Below the pieces are notes generated by a model. It was given only the letters and a program-made list of their open reading frames with translations. It did not search any database and was not told where the DNA came from. Source: Actinomadura sp. J1-007 (GTDB lineage Bacteria; Actinomycetota; Actinomycetes; Streptosporangiales; Streptosporangiaceae). From it: DNA of 64,000 bases. The stretch covers positions 5,270,001-5,334,000 of the forward strand of contig NZ_WING01000001.1 in the NCBI RefSeq assembly GCF_009793335.1. Direction: 5' to 3'. Shown here one piece after another: positions 38,725-45,943 of the stretch (its first letter is position 1; every line of letters starts with the position of its first letter). The position numbers and the translations under genes were made by a program.

Positions 38725-39396
38725 ATGGACGCGAGCACGCAGGAGATGGTCGAGATCCCGCCGGGGCGGGTGACGCTGGCGGACCGGCGCACCGAGAGCA
38801 CCTGGTCGGTCGATCTCGCGCCGTACCGGCTCGCGGCCGTCCCGGCCACCCAGGCGCTCTACGCGCGGGTCACCGGCGCGCGTCCGAGCGCGTCGTCCGG
38901 TGACCGCCTGCCCGTCGAGGGCGTCTCGTGGTGGGACGCCGTCCGCTTCTGCAACCGCCTGTCCGAACGCGACGGCCTCGCGCCCGCCTACCGCTTCCCC
39001 GACGGCGGCGAAGGCGTCGAGCGCGTCCCCGCCGCGGACGGCTACCGGCTGCCGACCGAGGCCGAATGGGAACACGCCTGCCGGGCCGGCACGGCCGGGC
39101 CCCGCTACGGGCCGCTGGACGAGATCGCCTGGTACCGCGGCAACTCCGGCGAGCGCCTCCACGAGGCGGGCGGGAAGCGCCCCAACGCCTGGGGCCTGTA
39201 CGACATGCTCGGCAACGTCTGGGACTGGTGCTGGGACCTCTACGACCCCCGCGTCTACGGCTCCTACCGGGTGCTGCGCGGCGGCGGCTGGTTCGACGAG
39301 CACTGGAGCTGCCGCGCCTCCGCCCGGCGCCGCAGCCACCCCGACTACCGGGTGGACGACGTCGGGTTCCGCCTCGCTCGCTCCATACCGCGCTGA
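38725..39396 (+). CDS. Sulfatase-modifying-factor (FGE/SUMF1) fold protein
   Basis: The 223-residue protein has the formylglycine-generating-enzyme-like fold: MVEIPPGRVTL, LPVEGVSWWDAVRFCNRLSERDGLAPAYRF, GYRLPTEAEWEHACRAGT, GLYDMLGNVWDWCWDLYD and VLRGGGWFDEHWSCRASARRRSHPDYRVDDVGFRL. True FGE enzymes need a copper-binding cysteine pair; here the Cys residues at WCWD and SCRAS do not clearly match it. No sulfatase gene is adjacent. It may instead be a related C-type-lectin-fold enzyme such as those acting on ergothioneine-type or RiPP substrates. It follows the monooxygenase by 53 bp. Confidence 0.8.
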   Translation: MDASTQEMVEIPPGRVTLADRRTESTWSVDLAPYRLAAVPATQALYARVTGARPSASSGDRLPVEGVSWWDAVRFCNRLSERDGLAPAYRFPDGGEGVERVPAADGYRLPTEAEWEHACRAGTAGPRYGPLDEIAWYRGNSGERLHEAGGKRPNAWGLYDMLGNVWDWCWDLYDPRVYGSYRVLRGGGWFDEHWSCRASARRRSHPDYRVDDVGFRLARSIPR

Positions 39397-39419
39397 GCAC
39401 CGGCGACGCACCGTCACTT

Positions 39420-39434
39420 GTTCCTGTTAGGAAC
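39420..39434. promoter_or_regulatory. Palindrome GTTCCTGTTAGGAAC upstream of the amidohydrolase
   Basis: Perfect 6-bp arms surround three bases. It lies just upstream of a possible -10 (TAGCGT, 39444-39449), about 55 bp before the amidohydrolase ATG, suggesting operator control of that gene. The cognate regulator is not identifiable. Confidence 0.4.
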
Positions 39435-39489
39435 GGTGCGCGGTAGCGTGGAAGCGTCATCAAGCAAGCATCTGGTTGGGGGGAGCTCG

Positions 39490-40344
39490 ATGGCCGCTCT
39501 GCGATTCGTCGACGCGCACGTGCACTTCTGGGACCTGGGCGCGCACGAGGGCTGGTATCCGCAGCTCGACAGCCACTTCCCGGAGGTGTACCGCGACTAC
39601 CTGCCGGGCGACCACCGCGCCGACGCGGCGAAGGCCGGCGTGGACGTCACCGACGTGGTGCACGTGTCCGCGACGTCCGCGCCGCGCGCCTACCTGGACG
39701 AGACCGGGTGGCTGGACGGGATGCACCGGGCCGACCCGGCCCGTCCCTCCGCGATCATCGGCGGGCTCGACCCGGGCCGGTCCGCCGAGGACGTCGAGCG
39801 CGACCTGGACGCCCAGGCCGCCGCCGGGGCGCTCCGGGGCGTACGGGTGCTCAGCGGGCTGGACCCGGCGAGCGAGGCGGCCGGCCGCGTCCTGCGGCTG
39901 CTGGCCGCGCGCGACCTGGTGTTCGACCAGATCATCCGGCCCGGCGACGTGGACGCCTACGTGCCGCTGCTGGCGGGGGCGCCGGACGCGGCGGTCGTGG
40001 CCGAGCACACCGGCTGGCCCGACAGGGGCCGTGGCGAGCCGTTCCGCCGCTGGCGGGAGGGCATGGCCAAGCTCGCCGCGCTGCCGAACGTGGACTGCAA
40101 GATCTCGGGCCTCGGCATGGCGCTGCGGACCCTGGCCGTCGAGGAGCTGCGCCCGTACGTCGAGAGCTGCGTCGAGCTGTTCGGCGTCGAGCGCTGCTTC
40201 TTCGGCAGCAACTTCCCGGTGGACGGCGTCGGCGGGACGTACGCCGAGCAGCTCGCGGCGTACCAGGAGATCACCGCCCCGCTGAGCGAGGCCGAACGCC
40301 GCGCGCTGTTCTCCGGCAACGCCCGCCGCCGCTACCGCCTCTGA
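39490..40344 (+). CDS. Amidohydrolase, lactonase-like (COG3618 type)
   Basis: The 284-residue TIM-barrel enzyme starts FVDAHVHFWDLGAHEGWYPQL, with the metal-binding HVH at the end of strand 1. It continues with VVHVSATSAPRAYLDET, LRGVRVLSG, VVAEHTGWPDRG, NVDCKISGL and the strand-8 region CFFGSNFPVDG. This is the amidohydrolase-2 pattern seen in L-rhamnono- and L-fucono-lactonases and in 2-pyrone-4,6-dicarboxylate hydrolase. It likely hydrolyses a sugar lactone or similar C-O ring. G-rich GGGGGGAG precedes the ATG. It stands alone with an operator-like palindrome upstream. Confidence 0.8.
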   Translation: MAALRFVDAHVHFWDLGAHEGWYPQLDSHFPEVYRDYLPGDHRADAAKAGVDVTDVVHVSATSAPRAYLDETGWLDGMHRADPARPSAIIGGLDPGRSAEDVERDLDAQAAAGALRGVRVLSGLDPASEAAGRVLRLLAARDLVFDQIIRPGDVDAYVPLLAGAPDAAVVAEHTGWPDRGRGEPFRRWREGMAKLAALPNVDCKISGLGMALRTLAVEELRPYVESCVELFGVERCFFGSNFPVDGVGGTYAEQLAAYQEITAPLSEAERRALFSGNARRRYRL

Positions 40345-40436
40345 CCCGGGCGTCCCGGCCCTACGGCGATCGCGGCGGCGGGCCCGGCTGCGGCCCGGCG
40401 GCGGCCCGGCTGCGGCCCGCCCTCGCGGTCAGGGTT

Positions 40437-41297
40437 TCAGGGCTTCAGGGCCTCGCGGACGGTGTCGGCCAGCGGCGTCGGCTTGCGGCCGGTCAGGTCG
40501 GAGACCGTCGAGCTGACGTTGGCGAGGAAGCCGCCGCGGGTCGCCGTGCCGAACGACGCCACGACGTCCGCGACCATGTCCGGGAGCCCGGCCGCCCGCA
40601 GGCCCGCCGACGCCGCGGCATCGTCCACGTGGACGACCTCGACCTCGCGGCCGCCGATCTCCCGCGCGAGGTCCGCGAGGTCGGCGGCCGTCAGCGCCTC
40701 CGGCCCGGTGACGTCGTACGCCATGCCCTCGTGCCCGTCCTGGGTCAGGACCGCCGCCGCCACCGCGGCGCAGTCCTCGCGGGTCACGTAGGCGGTGGCG
40801 CCCGCCCCGCCGTTGGTCACCAGCCGGCCCGACGCCGCGGCCTGCTGGACGACCGGCACCTGCATGTGCGCGTACAGGTTGTTGCGCAGCATCGTCCACC
40901 GCGCGCCGCTGTCGCGCAGCGCCTGCTCCGTCCCCGCGTGGTCCGAGAGCACCAGCGCCGGGTTGGCCGGAACGGGCTCGGGGAGGGAGGTGTAGACGAT
41001 GTGCCGGACCCCGGCGCCGACCGCCGCCGAGACGGCCGCGCGCTGGTGGTCGAGCCGCTCGCCGAACCCGTCGGTGGAGACGAGGAGCAGCCGGTCGACG
41101 CCCTTGAACGCGCCCGCCAGCGTGCCCGGATCGGCGAAGTCGGCCTGCCGCACCTCGGCGCCGAGGGCCGCGAGGTCGGCGACCGCGTCCGGGTTGCGCG
41201 TGGTCAGCACGACCTCGCGCGGGTCGACGGTCCGCAGCACGATCTCGGCGCTGGCCCGCCCGAGGGCGCCGGAGGCCCCGGTGATGGCGATCGTCAT
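40437..41297 (-). CDS. NmrA-type NAD(P)-binding protein, QorB-like quinone reductase
   Basis: The 286-residue atypical SDR opens IAITGASGALGRASAEIVLRTVDPREVVLTTRNP (Rossmann loop GASGALG), with RLLLVSTDGFGERLDHQRAAVSAAVGAGVRHIVYTSLPEP and WTMLRNNLYAHMQV. These features match QorB / NmrA-like NAD(P)H:quinone oxidoreductases, which lack the YxxxK dyad of classical SDRs. It probably reduces a quinone or senses NADP(H). It is divergent from an Rrf2 regulator 81 bp away, a common arrangement in which the regulator represses the reductase. Confidence 0.82.
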   Translation of the reverse strand: MTIAITGASGALGRASAEIVLRTVDPREVVLTTRNPDAVADLAALGAEVRQADFADPGTLAGAFKGVDRLLLVSTDGFGERLDHQRAAVSAAVGAGVRHIVYTSLPEPVPANPALVLSDHAGTEQALRDSGARWTMLRNNLYAHMQVPVVQQAAASGRLVTNGGAGATAYVTREDCAAVAAAVLTQDGHEGMAYDVTGPEALTAADLADLAREIGGREVEVVHVDDAAASAGLRAAGLPDMVADVVASFGTATRGGFLANVSSTVSDLTGRKPTPLADTVREALKP

Positions 41298-41324
41298 GAC
41301 GGCTCCAAACTGTAGTCGTTGTGA

Positions 41325-41352
41325 TTACGAATCGAGCCTACCGTAACCGTAA
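41325..41352. promoter_or_regulatory. TTACG/CGTAA half-sites between the reductase and Rrf2 genes
   Basis: TTACG at 41325 and CGTAA at 41342 and 41348 make an inverted repeat plus a direct copy in an AT-rich 81-bp divergent gap. This is a likely binding region for the Rrf2-type regulator encoded at 41379. Confidence 0.4.
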
Positions 41353-41378
41353 TAGTTTCGGTATGGCAACATGGCGGT

Positions 41379-41825
41379 ATGGCGCGGTCGAAGAACACCC
41401 AGTTCGCGGTCGCCGTGCACGTGCTCACGTACCTGGCGGGCATGGCCGACGGCGGCCCGGTGAGCTCGGACGAGCTGTCCGAGAGCACCAACGTCAATCC
41501 CGTCTACGTGCGCCGCGTGCTCGGCCCGCTGCGCGAGGCCGGGCTGGTGCGGTCCCGGCCGGGCGTGCACGGCGGCTGGGAGCTGGCGACCCCCGCCCAT
41601 GACGTCACGCTCGCGCGGGTCTGGCGGCTCCTCCAGGGCGCGGACCCGGTCCTCGGCCTGCACGGGCCCGCCCCGGACTGCCCGGTCGGGCGCGGCATCC
41701 AGCGGTCGCTGACCGCCCTCGACAGCGCGGTCTCCGACGCCGTCGCCGCGGAGCTCGAACGGTTCACGGTGCACGACGTCCTGATGCGCCAGATCGAGCA
41801 ACCGGCGAAACCGGCCGGCGGATAG
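41379..41825 (+). CDS. Rrf2-family regulator
   Basis: This 148-residue winged-helix protein matches Rrf2: NTQFAVAVHVLTYLAGM, VSSDELSESTNVNPVYVRRVLGPLREAGLVRSRPGVHGGWELATPAHDVTLARVWRLLQ. It has only one cysteine (PDCPVG) where iron-sulfur Rrf2 proteins such as NsrR and IscR use three, so it probably resembles YwnA/HypR-type redox or ligand sensors instead. It is divergent from the quinone reductase and probably controls it. Confidence 0.86.
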   Translation: MARSKNTQFAVAVHVLTYLAGMADGGPVSSDELSESTNVNPVYVRRVLGPLREAGLVRSRPGVHGGWELATPAHDVTLARVWRLLQGADPVLGLHGPAPDCPVGRGIQRSLTALDSAVSDAVAAELERFTVHDVLMRQIEQPAKPAGG

Positions 41826-41887
41826 CGGCTCGACGCCCCGCACGCCCCGCCGCGCCCCGGACGCGCCGCTGCGGCCCGGCGAGGGGC

Positions 41888-42892
41888 ATGGCATGCTTGG
41901 GCGCCGTGAGTGGCCTCGATGGCGTACGGCTCAGGCTCGACCGGGTGCGCGCCGCGGTCGGCGAGATCGACCGGGTGTTCCTCGACACGCCGGCGCTGGA
42001 GTGCGCGCCGCTCGGCCGGGCGCTCGGCTGCTCGATGACGCTGAAGGTCGAGACGCTCAACCCGGTGCGGAGCTTCAAGGGGCGCGGCACGGAGACCGTG
42101 GCGGCCGCGGCCCGCGAGAACGGCGCGTCGCGGGTGGTGTGCGCGAGCGCCGGGAACCTCGGCCAGGCGCTCGCCTACAGCGGCTCGCGCCGGGGACTCG
42201 CCGTCACCGTCGTGGCGGCCGAGACCGCCAACCCGCTCAAGCTGCGCCGGATCGCCGAACTCGGCGCGGAGGTGCGGCTCGAAGGCGAGGACATCGAGGA
42301 CGCCCGGCTGCTGGCGCGCGAGCTCGCGGAGACCGGCGGCGCGCACCTGGTCGAGGACAGCCTGGACCTGGCGACCTGCGAGGGCGCCGCCACGATCGGC
42401 CTCGAACTCGTCCGGGACGATCCGGCGCTCGACACCGTGCTCGTGGCCCTCGGAGGCGGTGCGATGGCGAGCGGCCTCGGGTACGTGATGCGCTCGCTCG
42501 CCGAGCACGTGCGGGTGATCGGGATCCAGCCGATCGGCGCGCCCGCGATGGCCCTGTCGTGGCGGCGGGGAACGGTGGTCGAGACGGAGCGGATCGAGAC
42601 GATCGCCGACGGCGTCGCGGGGCGCTGCCCGATCCCCGAGGTCCTGGACGACCTGCTCGCCGTCCTCGACGACGTGGTGCTCGTCGGCGAGGACTCGATC
42701 AAGGCCGGGATGCGGGCGCTCCACGAGCACGCCGGGCTCGTCGTGGAGCCCTCCGCGGCGCTCGGCGTCGCCGCCGTGCTGGAGAATCCCGAACGGTTCG
42801 CCGGACGGCGCGTCACCACCATCCTGTGCGGCAGCAATGTGGAACCCGCCGACTTCGCACGGTGGGTGCTGGAGCCGGCCGCCCGCCGGTAG
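41888..42892 (+). CDS. PLP-dependent threonine/serine dehydratase-like enzyme
   Basis: The 334-residue fold-type II enzyme carries the PLP lysine in NPVRSFKGRGTE, the phosphate-binding glycine loop LVALGGGAMASGLGYVMR, and SAGNLGQALAYSG, as in threonine dehydratases and related ammonia-lyases or racemases. It lacks a C-terminal ACT domain, so it is of the catabolic, unregulated type. The start is uncertain: ATG 41888 has a close GAGGGG, while GTG 41906 (SGLDGVRLRLD) is an alternative. It stands between an Rrf2 gene and the end of the lasso operon and shows no clear link to either. Confidence 0.82.
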   Translation: MACLGAVSGLDGVRLRLDRVRAAVGEIDRVFLDTPALECAPLGRALGCSMTLKVETLNPVRSFKGRGTETVAAAARENGASRVVCASAGNLGQALAYSGSRRGLAVTVVAAETANPLKLRRIAELGAEVRLEGEDIEDARLLARELAETGGAHLVEDSLDLATCEGAATIGLELVRDDPALDTVLVALGGGAMASGLGYVMRSLAEHVRVIGIQPIGAPAMALSWRRGTVVETERIETIADGVAGRCPIPEVLDDLLAVLDDVVLVGEDSIKAGMRALHEHAGLVVEPSAALGVAAVLENPERFAGRRVTTILCGSNVEPADFARWVLEPAARR

Positions 42893-42895
42893 GGC

Positions 42896-43048
42896 TCACT
42901 GGTTCGGTGGGAAATCGGTGAAGACCATTCCGAGCGCGGCCAGATCGCGCAGTTCGATGGTCACCGGAGTGCCGAGAACCGTTCCGAAACCGGCTTCTCT
43001 TACCTTGGCGAGATAGCAGCTGATTTCCGCGTTCCACCTGTTCGCCCA
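42896..43048 (-). pseudogene. Coding-looking fragment without a start
   Basis: Read on the minus strand, this stretch gives VWANRWNAEISCYLAKVREA and then GFGTVLGTPVTIELRDLAALGMVFTDFPPNQ before TGA. It has amphipathic structure and protein-like composition, but no ATG, GTG or TTG in frame before the next upstream stop. Codons such as AGA, GTA and CCA are rare in the neighbours. It may be the remnant of a deleted gene at the end of the lasso operon or a C-terminal exon-like fragment left by a rearrangement. The family is not recognised. Confidence 0.3.
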
Positions 43049-43090
43049 TACTCCTTCGGAGGGCGAGGCCGGACGGGAGCACGGCGCGGG

Positions 43091-43939
43091 TCAGTGCGGG
43101 CGGTTGAGGCCGCGGGCGGCGACGGGGGCGGTGACGGCGGCGATGGCGAGGCTGGTGAGGGCGGCGCTCAGGGCTCCCGTTCCGACGGCACCGGACAGGC
43201 ACAGGTCGCGGGTGGCGTTGATGCCGTGGGTGACGGGGTTGAGCCCGGCGGTCCACCGCAGCCACGGCGGCAACTGCCCGATCGGGACGAACGCGTTGGA
43301 CGCGAACGTCAGCGGGAACATCAGCAGCCCGGCGGCGGCGTACAGCGGCTCGGTCCGTTCGATCCAGCAGGCGAGCGCGGTGAACACCCAGCCGAGGCTC
43401 CAGCCGACGGTCAGGGAGAGGGCGACGGCGGCGAGCAGGCCGGCCGGGTGGGCGAACGGGCGGTAGCCGAACAGGGCGGACGCGAAGGCGAGCAGGACGG
43501 CCAGCCGCAGGACCGCGCGGGCCAGGCCGGCGACGCTGCGGGCGAGCAGGACCGAGCCGGGCCGGATCGGCAGGGACCGGAGGCGGTCGAGCATGCCGCT
43601 GCGGGTGTCGTCGGCGATGCCCATCCCGGCCTGGACGCCGCTGTGCAGGGCGGTGGTGAGCAGCAGCGCCGGCATCAGGAAGTCGATGTAGCGCACGCCG
43701 GGCGGGAAGCCCGGAGCGCGGGCCAGGGCGGAGAAGACCTGGCCGAACGCGACGAGCATCAGCAGCGGCTCGACCATGCTCATGGCCAGCAGCCGGCGGT
43801 CCAGGACGAGGTCGCGCACGGAACGGGCCGTGAGGATGCGGACCTGCGTGCGCACGGGGGTGCCGCGCCAGGCGGCCGTCCCCTCGAAGGAGATCGTGTG
43901 GAGGGGGCGGTTGCCGGAGGCGGGGGCGAGGGCGGTCAT
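43091..43939 (-). CDS. ABC-2 type permease of the lasso exporter
   Basis: The 282-residue membrane protein has the ABC-2 exporter layout: a cytoplasmic N-terminus with TQVRILTARSVRDLVLDRRLLAMSMVEPLLMLVAFGQVFS, DFLMPALLLTTALHSGVQAGMGIADDTRSGMLDRLRSLPI, and about six hydrophobic spans ending near LPPWLRWTAGLNPVTHGINATRDLCL. It resembles DrrB-type daunorubicin permeases. Its ATG overlaps the ATPase stop (ATGA), so the two form a transporter complex, most likely exporting the mature lasso peptide and giving self-protection. Confidence 0.85.
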   Translation of the reverse strand: MTALAPASGNRPLHTISFEGTAAWRGTPVRTQVRILTARSVRDLVLDRRLLAMSMVEPLLMLVAFGQVFSALARAPGFPPGVRYIDFLMPALLLTTALHSGVQAGMGIADDTRSGMLDRLRSLPIRPGSVLLARSVAGLARAVLRLAVLLAFASALFGYRPFAHPAGLLAAVALSLTVGWSLGWVFTALACWIERTEPLYAAAGLLMFPLTFASNAFVPIGQLPPWLRWTAGLNPVTHGINATRDLCLSGAVGTGALSAALTSLAIAAVTAPVAARGLNRPH

Positions 43940-44895
43940 GGGGTCTCCGCGTGCCGGTGCCCGGTGAGGGCGAGGTACACCTGGTCGAGGCCGGGTTCGG
44001 TGAGGGTGAGGCGGGACGGTTCGACGGCGGCGGCGTCCAGCGCGCGGACGACCGCCGTCAGGTCGGGGTCGCGGGCGAGGGCGGCGCTGACGGTGCGCTC
44101 GACGCGGTCGAGCACCGGGCGCAGCCCGGCCCGGTGCAGTGCCCGGCGCGCCTCGACGGCGTCGTCGTCGGTGGCGAGCTCGACCGTGACGGTGCGGTGC
44201 CCGATGCGGGACTTCAGCTCCCGCGGCGACCCGGAGGCGATCACCCGGCCGCCCGCCAGCACGGCGATCGAGCCGGCGAGCCGGTCGGCCTCCTCCAGGT
44301 GCTGGGTGGTCAGCACGACGGTGGTGCCGGTCGCGGTGAGCTCGCGGACGGCGTCCCACATGTTCAGCCGGCTGACCGGGTCCAGGCCGGTGCCGGGCTC
44401 GTCCAGGAACACCACCTCGGGGCGCCGGGTGAGGGTGACGGCGAGGTCGAGGCGGCGCCGCATCCCGCCCGAGTAGGTGCGGGCGGGCCGGTCGGCGGCG
44501 CGGACCAGGTCGAACAGCTCCAGCAGGTGCTCGGCGCGGGCGCGGGCGGGCCGGGGCCGGGCGCCGAGCAGCCGGGCGACCATGATCAGGTTGTCCCGGC
44601 CGGACATGGTGAGGTCCAGCGTCGTCCGCTGCCCGGTGACGGCGATGCAGCGGCGGACGCCCGCGGCGTGCGCGACGACGTCGTGCCCGGCGACGCGGGC
44701 GGTCCCGCGGGTGGGCCGCAGCAGGGTCGCCAGCACGCCGACCAGGGTGCTCTTGCCCGCGCCGTTGTGCCCGAGCAGGCCGAGCACCGTCCCCGCGGGA
44801 ACGGTCAGGTCGATGCCGTCCAGCGCGGTCACCGAGCCGAAGCGCTTGCTCAGGCCGGTGATCTCGATCGCCGGAGCGTCGCCCGCGCGCGTCAC
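43936..44895 (-). CDS. ABC transporter ATPase of the lasso exporter (DrrA-like)
   Basis: The 319-residue ATPase shows Walker A LGHNGAGKSTL, Q-loop VTGQRTTLDLTMSG, signature YSGGMRRRLDLA, Walker B EVVFLDEPGTGLDP and the switch His in VVLTTQHLEEADRL. The C-terminal extension (ELKSRIGHRTVTVEL...GLDQVYLALTG) is of the DrrA type. The GTG start at 44895 overlaps the preceding stop (GTGA), and its own stop overlaps the permease start. It powers the adjacent permease. Confidence 0.9.
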   Translation of the reverse strand: MTRAGDAPAIEITGLSKRFGSVTALDGIDLTVPAGTVLGLLGHNGAGKSTLVGVLATLLRPTRGTARVAGHDVVAHAAGVRRCIAVTGQRTTLDLTMSGRDNLIMVARLLGARPRPARARAEHLLELFDLVRAADRPARTYSGGMRRRLDLAVTLTRRPEVVFLDEPGTGLDPVSRLNMWDAVRELTATGTTVVLTTQHLEEADRLAGSIAVLAGGRVIASGSPRELKSRIGHRTVTVELATDDDAVEARRALHRAGLRPVLDRVERTVSAALARDPDLTAVVRALDAAAVEPSRLTLTEPGLDQVYLALTGHRHAETP

Positions 44896-45437
44896 GTCCC
44901 GGCCTTCGGGCGGAACCGCATGAGGACGGCGGTCACGGCGTGGTCGTAGTAGCGCAGCAGCGCCGAGGCCGCCACGATCCCGGCGGCGAGCGCCAGCGCG
45001 TGCCCGGCGAGGCCGAGCGGCGAGACGGGCGCGGCGAGCACCGCGCCGGTCACCGCGATGGCGAGCAGCGCGGCGTTGCGCAGCAGGAGGGGGTAGCTCA
45101 TGACCGAGCCGTGGCGGCCGAAGCAGCCGCACTCGGCGAAGACCCGGCCGCGGACGGCCCGGAACACCACCCCGATGAACACGGTCAGCAGCGCCGACGC
45201 CAGGCCGAACCCGATCCGCGCGGTGGCCGGCACGGCGATCAGCACGGCGGTCAGCGTCTCCAGCGCCGCGAACGCCGCGGCGATCCGGACGGTGGACGCC
45301 CCCTCGCGCATGGTCAGCTTCCGTACGGTCGTGACGAACCTGCCGAAGTCCTCGCGGCTCCGCAGCTTGCCGAACGAGGCCGACGCGAACACCCCGGCCA
45401 TCAGGCACTGCGTGGCCAGCGGCAGATACTCGCGCAT
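44892..45437 (-). CDS. MauE/DoxX-like membrane protein of the lasso operon
   Basis: The 181-residue protein has four or five membrane helices (LATQCLMAGVFASASFGKL; AAFAALETLTAVLIAVPATARIGFGLASALLTVFIGVVF; LLLRNAALLAIAVTGAVLAA) and a loop with ECGCFGRHG. The Cys-Gly-Cys motif and topology match the MauE family, required for disulfide-rich maturation of methylamine dehydrogenase. Its position between the B2 protease and the exporter, with 3-bp spacing and overlapping ends, places it in the lasso pathway. Because the predicted core has two cysteines, a role in forming or protecting the disulfide is likely, though unproven. Confidence 0.75.
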   Translation of the reverse strand: MREYLPLATQCLMAGVFASASFGKLRSREDFGRFVTTVRKLTMREGASTVRIAAAFAALETLTAVLIAVPATARIGFGLASALLTVFIGVVFRAVRGRVFAECGCFGRHGSVMSYPLLLRNAALLAIAVTGAVLAAPVSPLGLAGHALALAAGIVAASALLRYYDHAVTAVLMRFRPKAGT

Positions 45438-45440
45438 CGT

Positions 45441-45923
45441 TCACCGCCCCCCTTCGCGGCGGGCGCGACGGGCGCGACGGCCCGGCCGGGCGGAGCGACC
45501 GGGACGGGCCGGACGGGCGGGCACGGTCATCGTCTTGTGGTAGAGCCGCGTGTCGCCCTGCTCCCCGACCGCCGTCCCTTCCGCCTCGACCCAGGCGTGC
45601 GCGCGGAACGGCTCGGCGCGCACGCCGGTGCACCAGTCCGGCCACGTTCCGCCGAGCCGGCACAGGAGCGCCGTCGCCAGCGAACGGCGCAGGCAGCCCT
45701 GCCCGGCGCAGTGCACGCTGACCGCCACGACCGCCTGCCGCGCGGCCAGCGCCTGCGCCCCCGACGCGGGACGCGCCCCGCGGCTGGCGGCCAGCAGCAC
45801 GCGCCGCATCCGCCGGGGAGGCAGCCGTTCCACCGCGGCGGCCAGGGCGACCGCCGGGCGCGCCGCCAGCCGCCGCCGCAGCGGGACCGGCGCCGTCTCC
45901 TCAAGGGTCATCGGCATCGTCAC
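45441..45923 (-). CDS. Lasso peptide B2 leader protease (transglutaminase-like)
   Basis: The protein is about 160 residues. It contains the B2 catalytic core: the Cys in VSVHCAGQGCLRRSLATALLCRLGG, the His in RAHAWVEAEG and a downstream acidic partner. This is the lasso B2 cysteine protease, which removes the leader before cyclisation. An arginine-rich C-terminal tail (RPARPGRSARPGRRARRARR) is unusual. It contains no PqqD-like RRE domain, so it is not a B1-B2 fusion. The GTG start at 45923 lies 20 bp after the cyclase stop; internal ATGs at 45917 and 45911 are alternatives. Confidence 0.8.
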   Translation of the reverse strand: MTMPMTLEETAPVPLRRRLAARPAVALAAAVERLPPRRMRRVLLAASRGARPASGAQALAARQAVVAVSVHCAGQGCLRRSLATALLCRLGGTWPDWCTGVRAEPFRAHAWVEAEGTAVGEQGDTRLYHKTMTVPARPARPGRSARPGRRARRARREGGR

Positions 45924-45943
45924 GAGAGCATCACCTTCACGGG

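Noticed and set aside
43091..44895. ABC transporter as a stand-alone drug pump
   Set aside because: Overlapping starts and stops tie it to the MauE-like gene and, with a 3-bp gap, to the lasso B2 gene, so a lasso exporter is the better reading.
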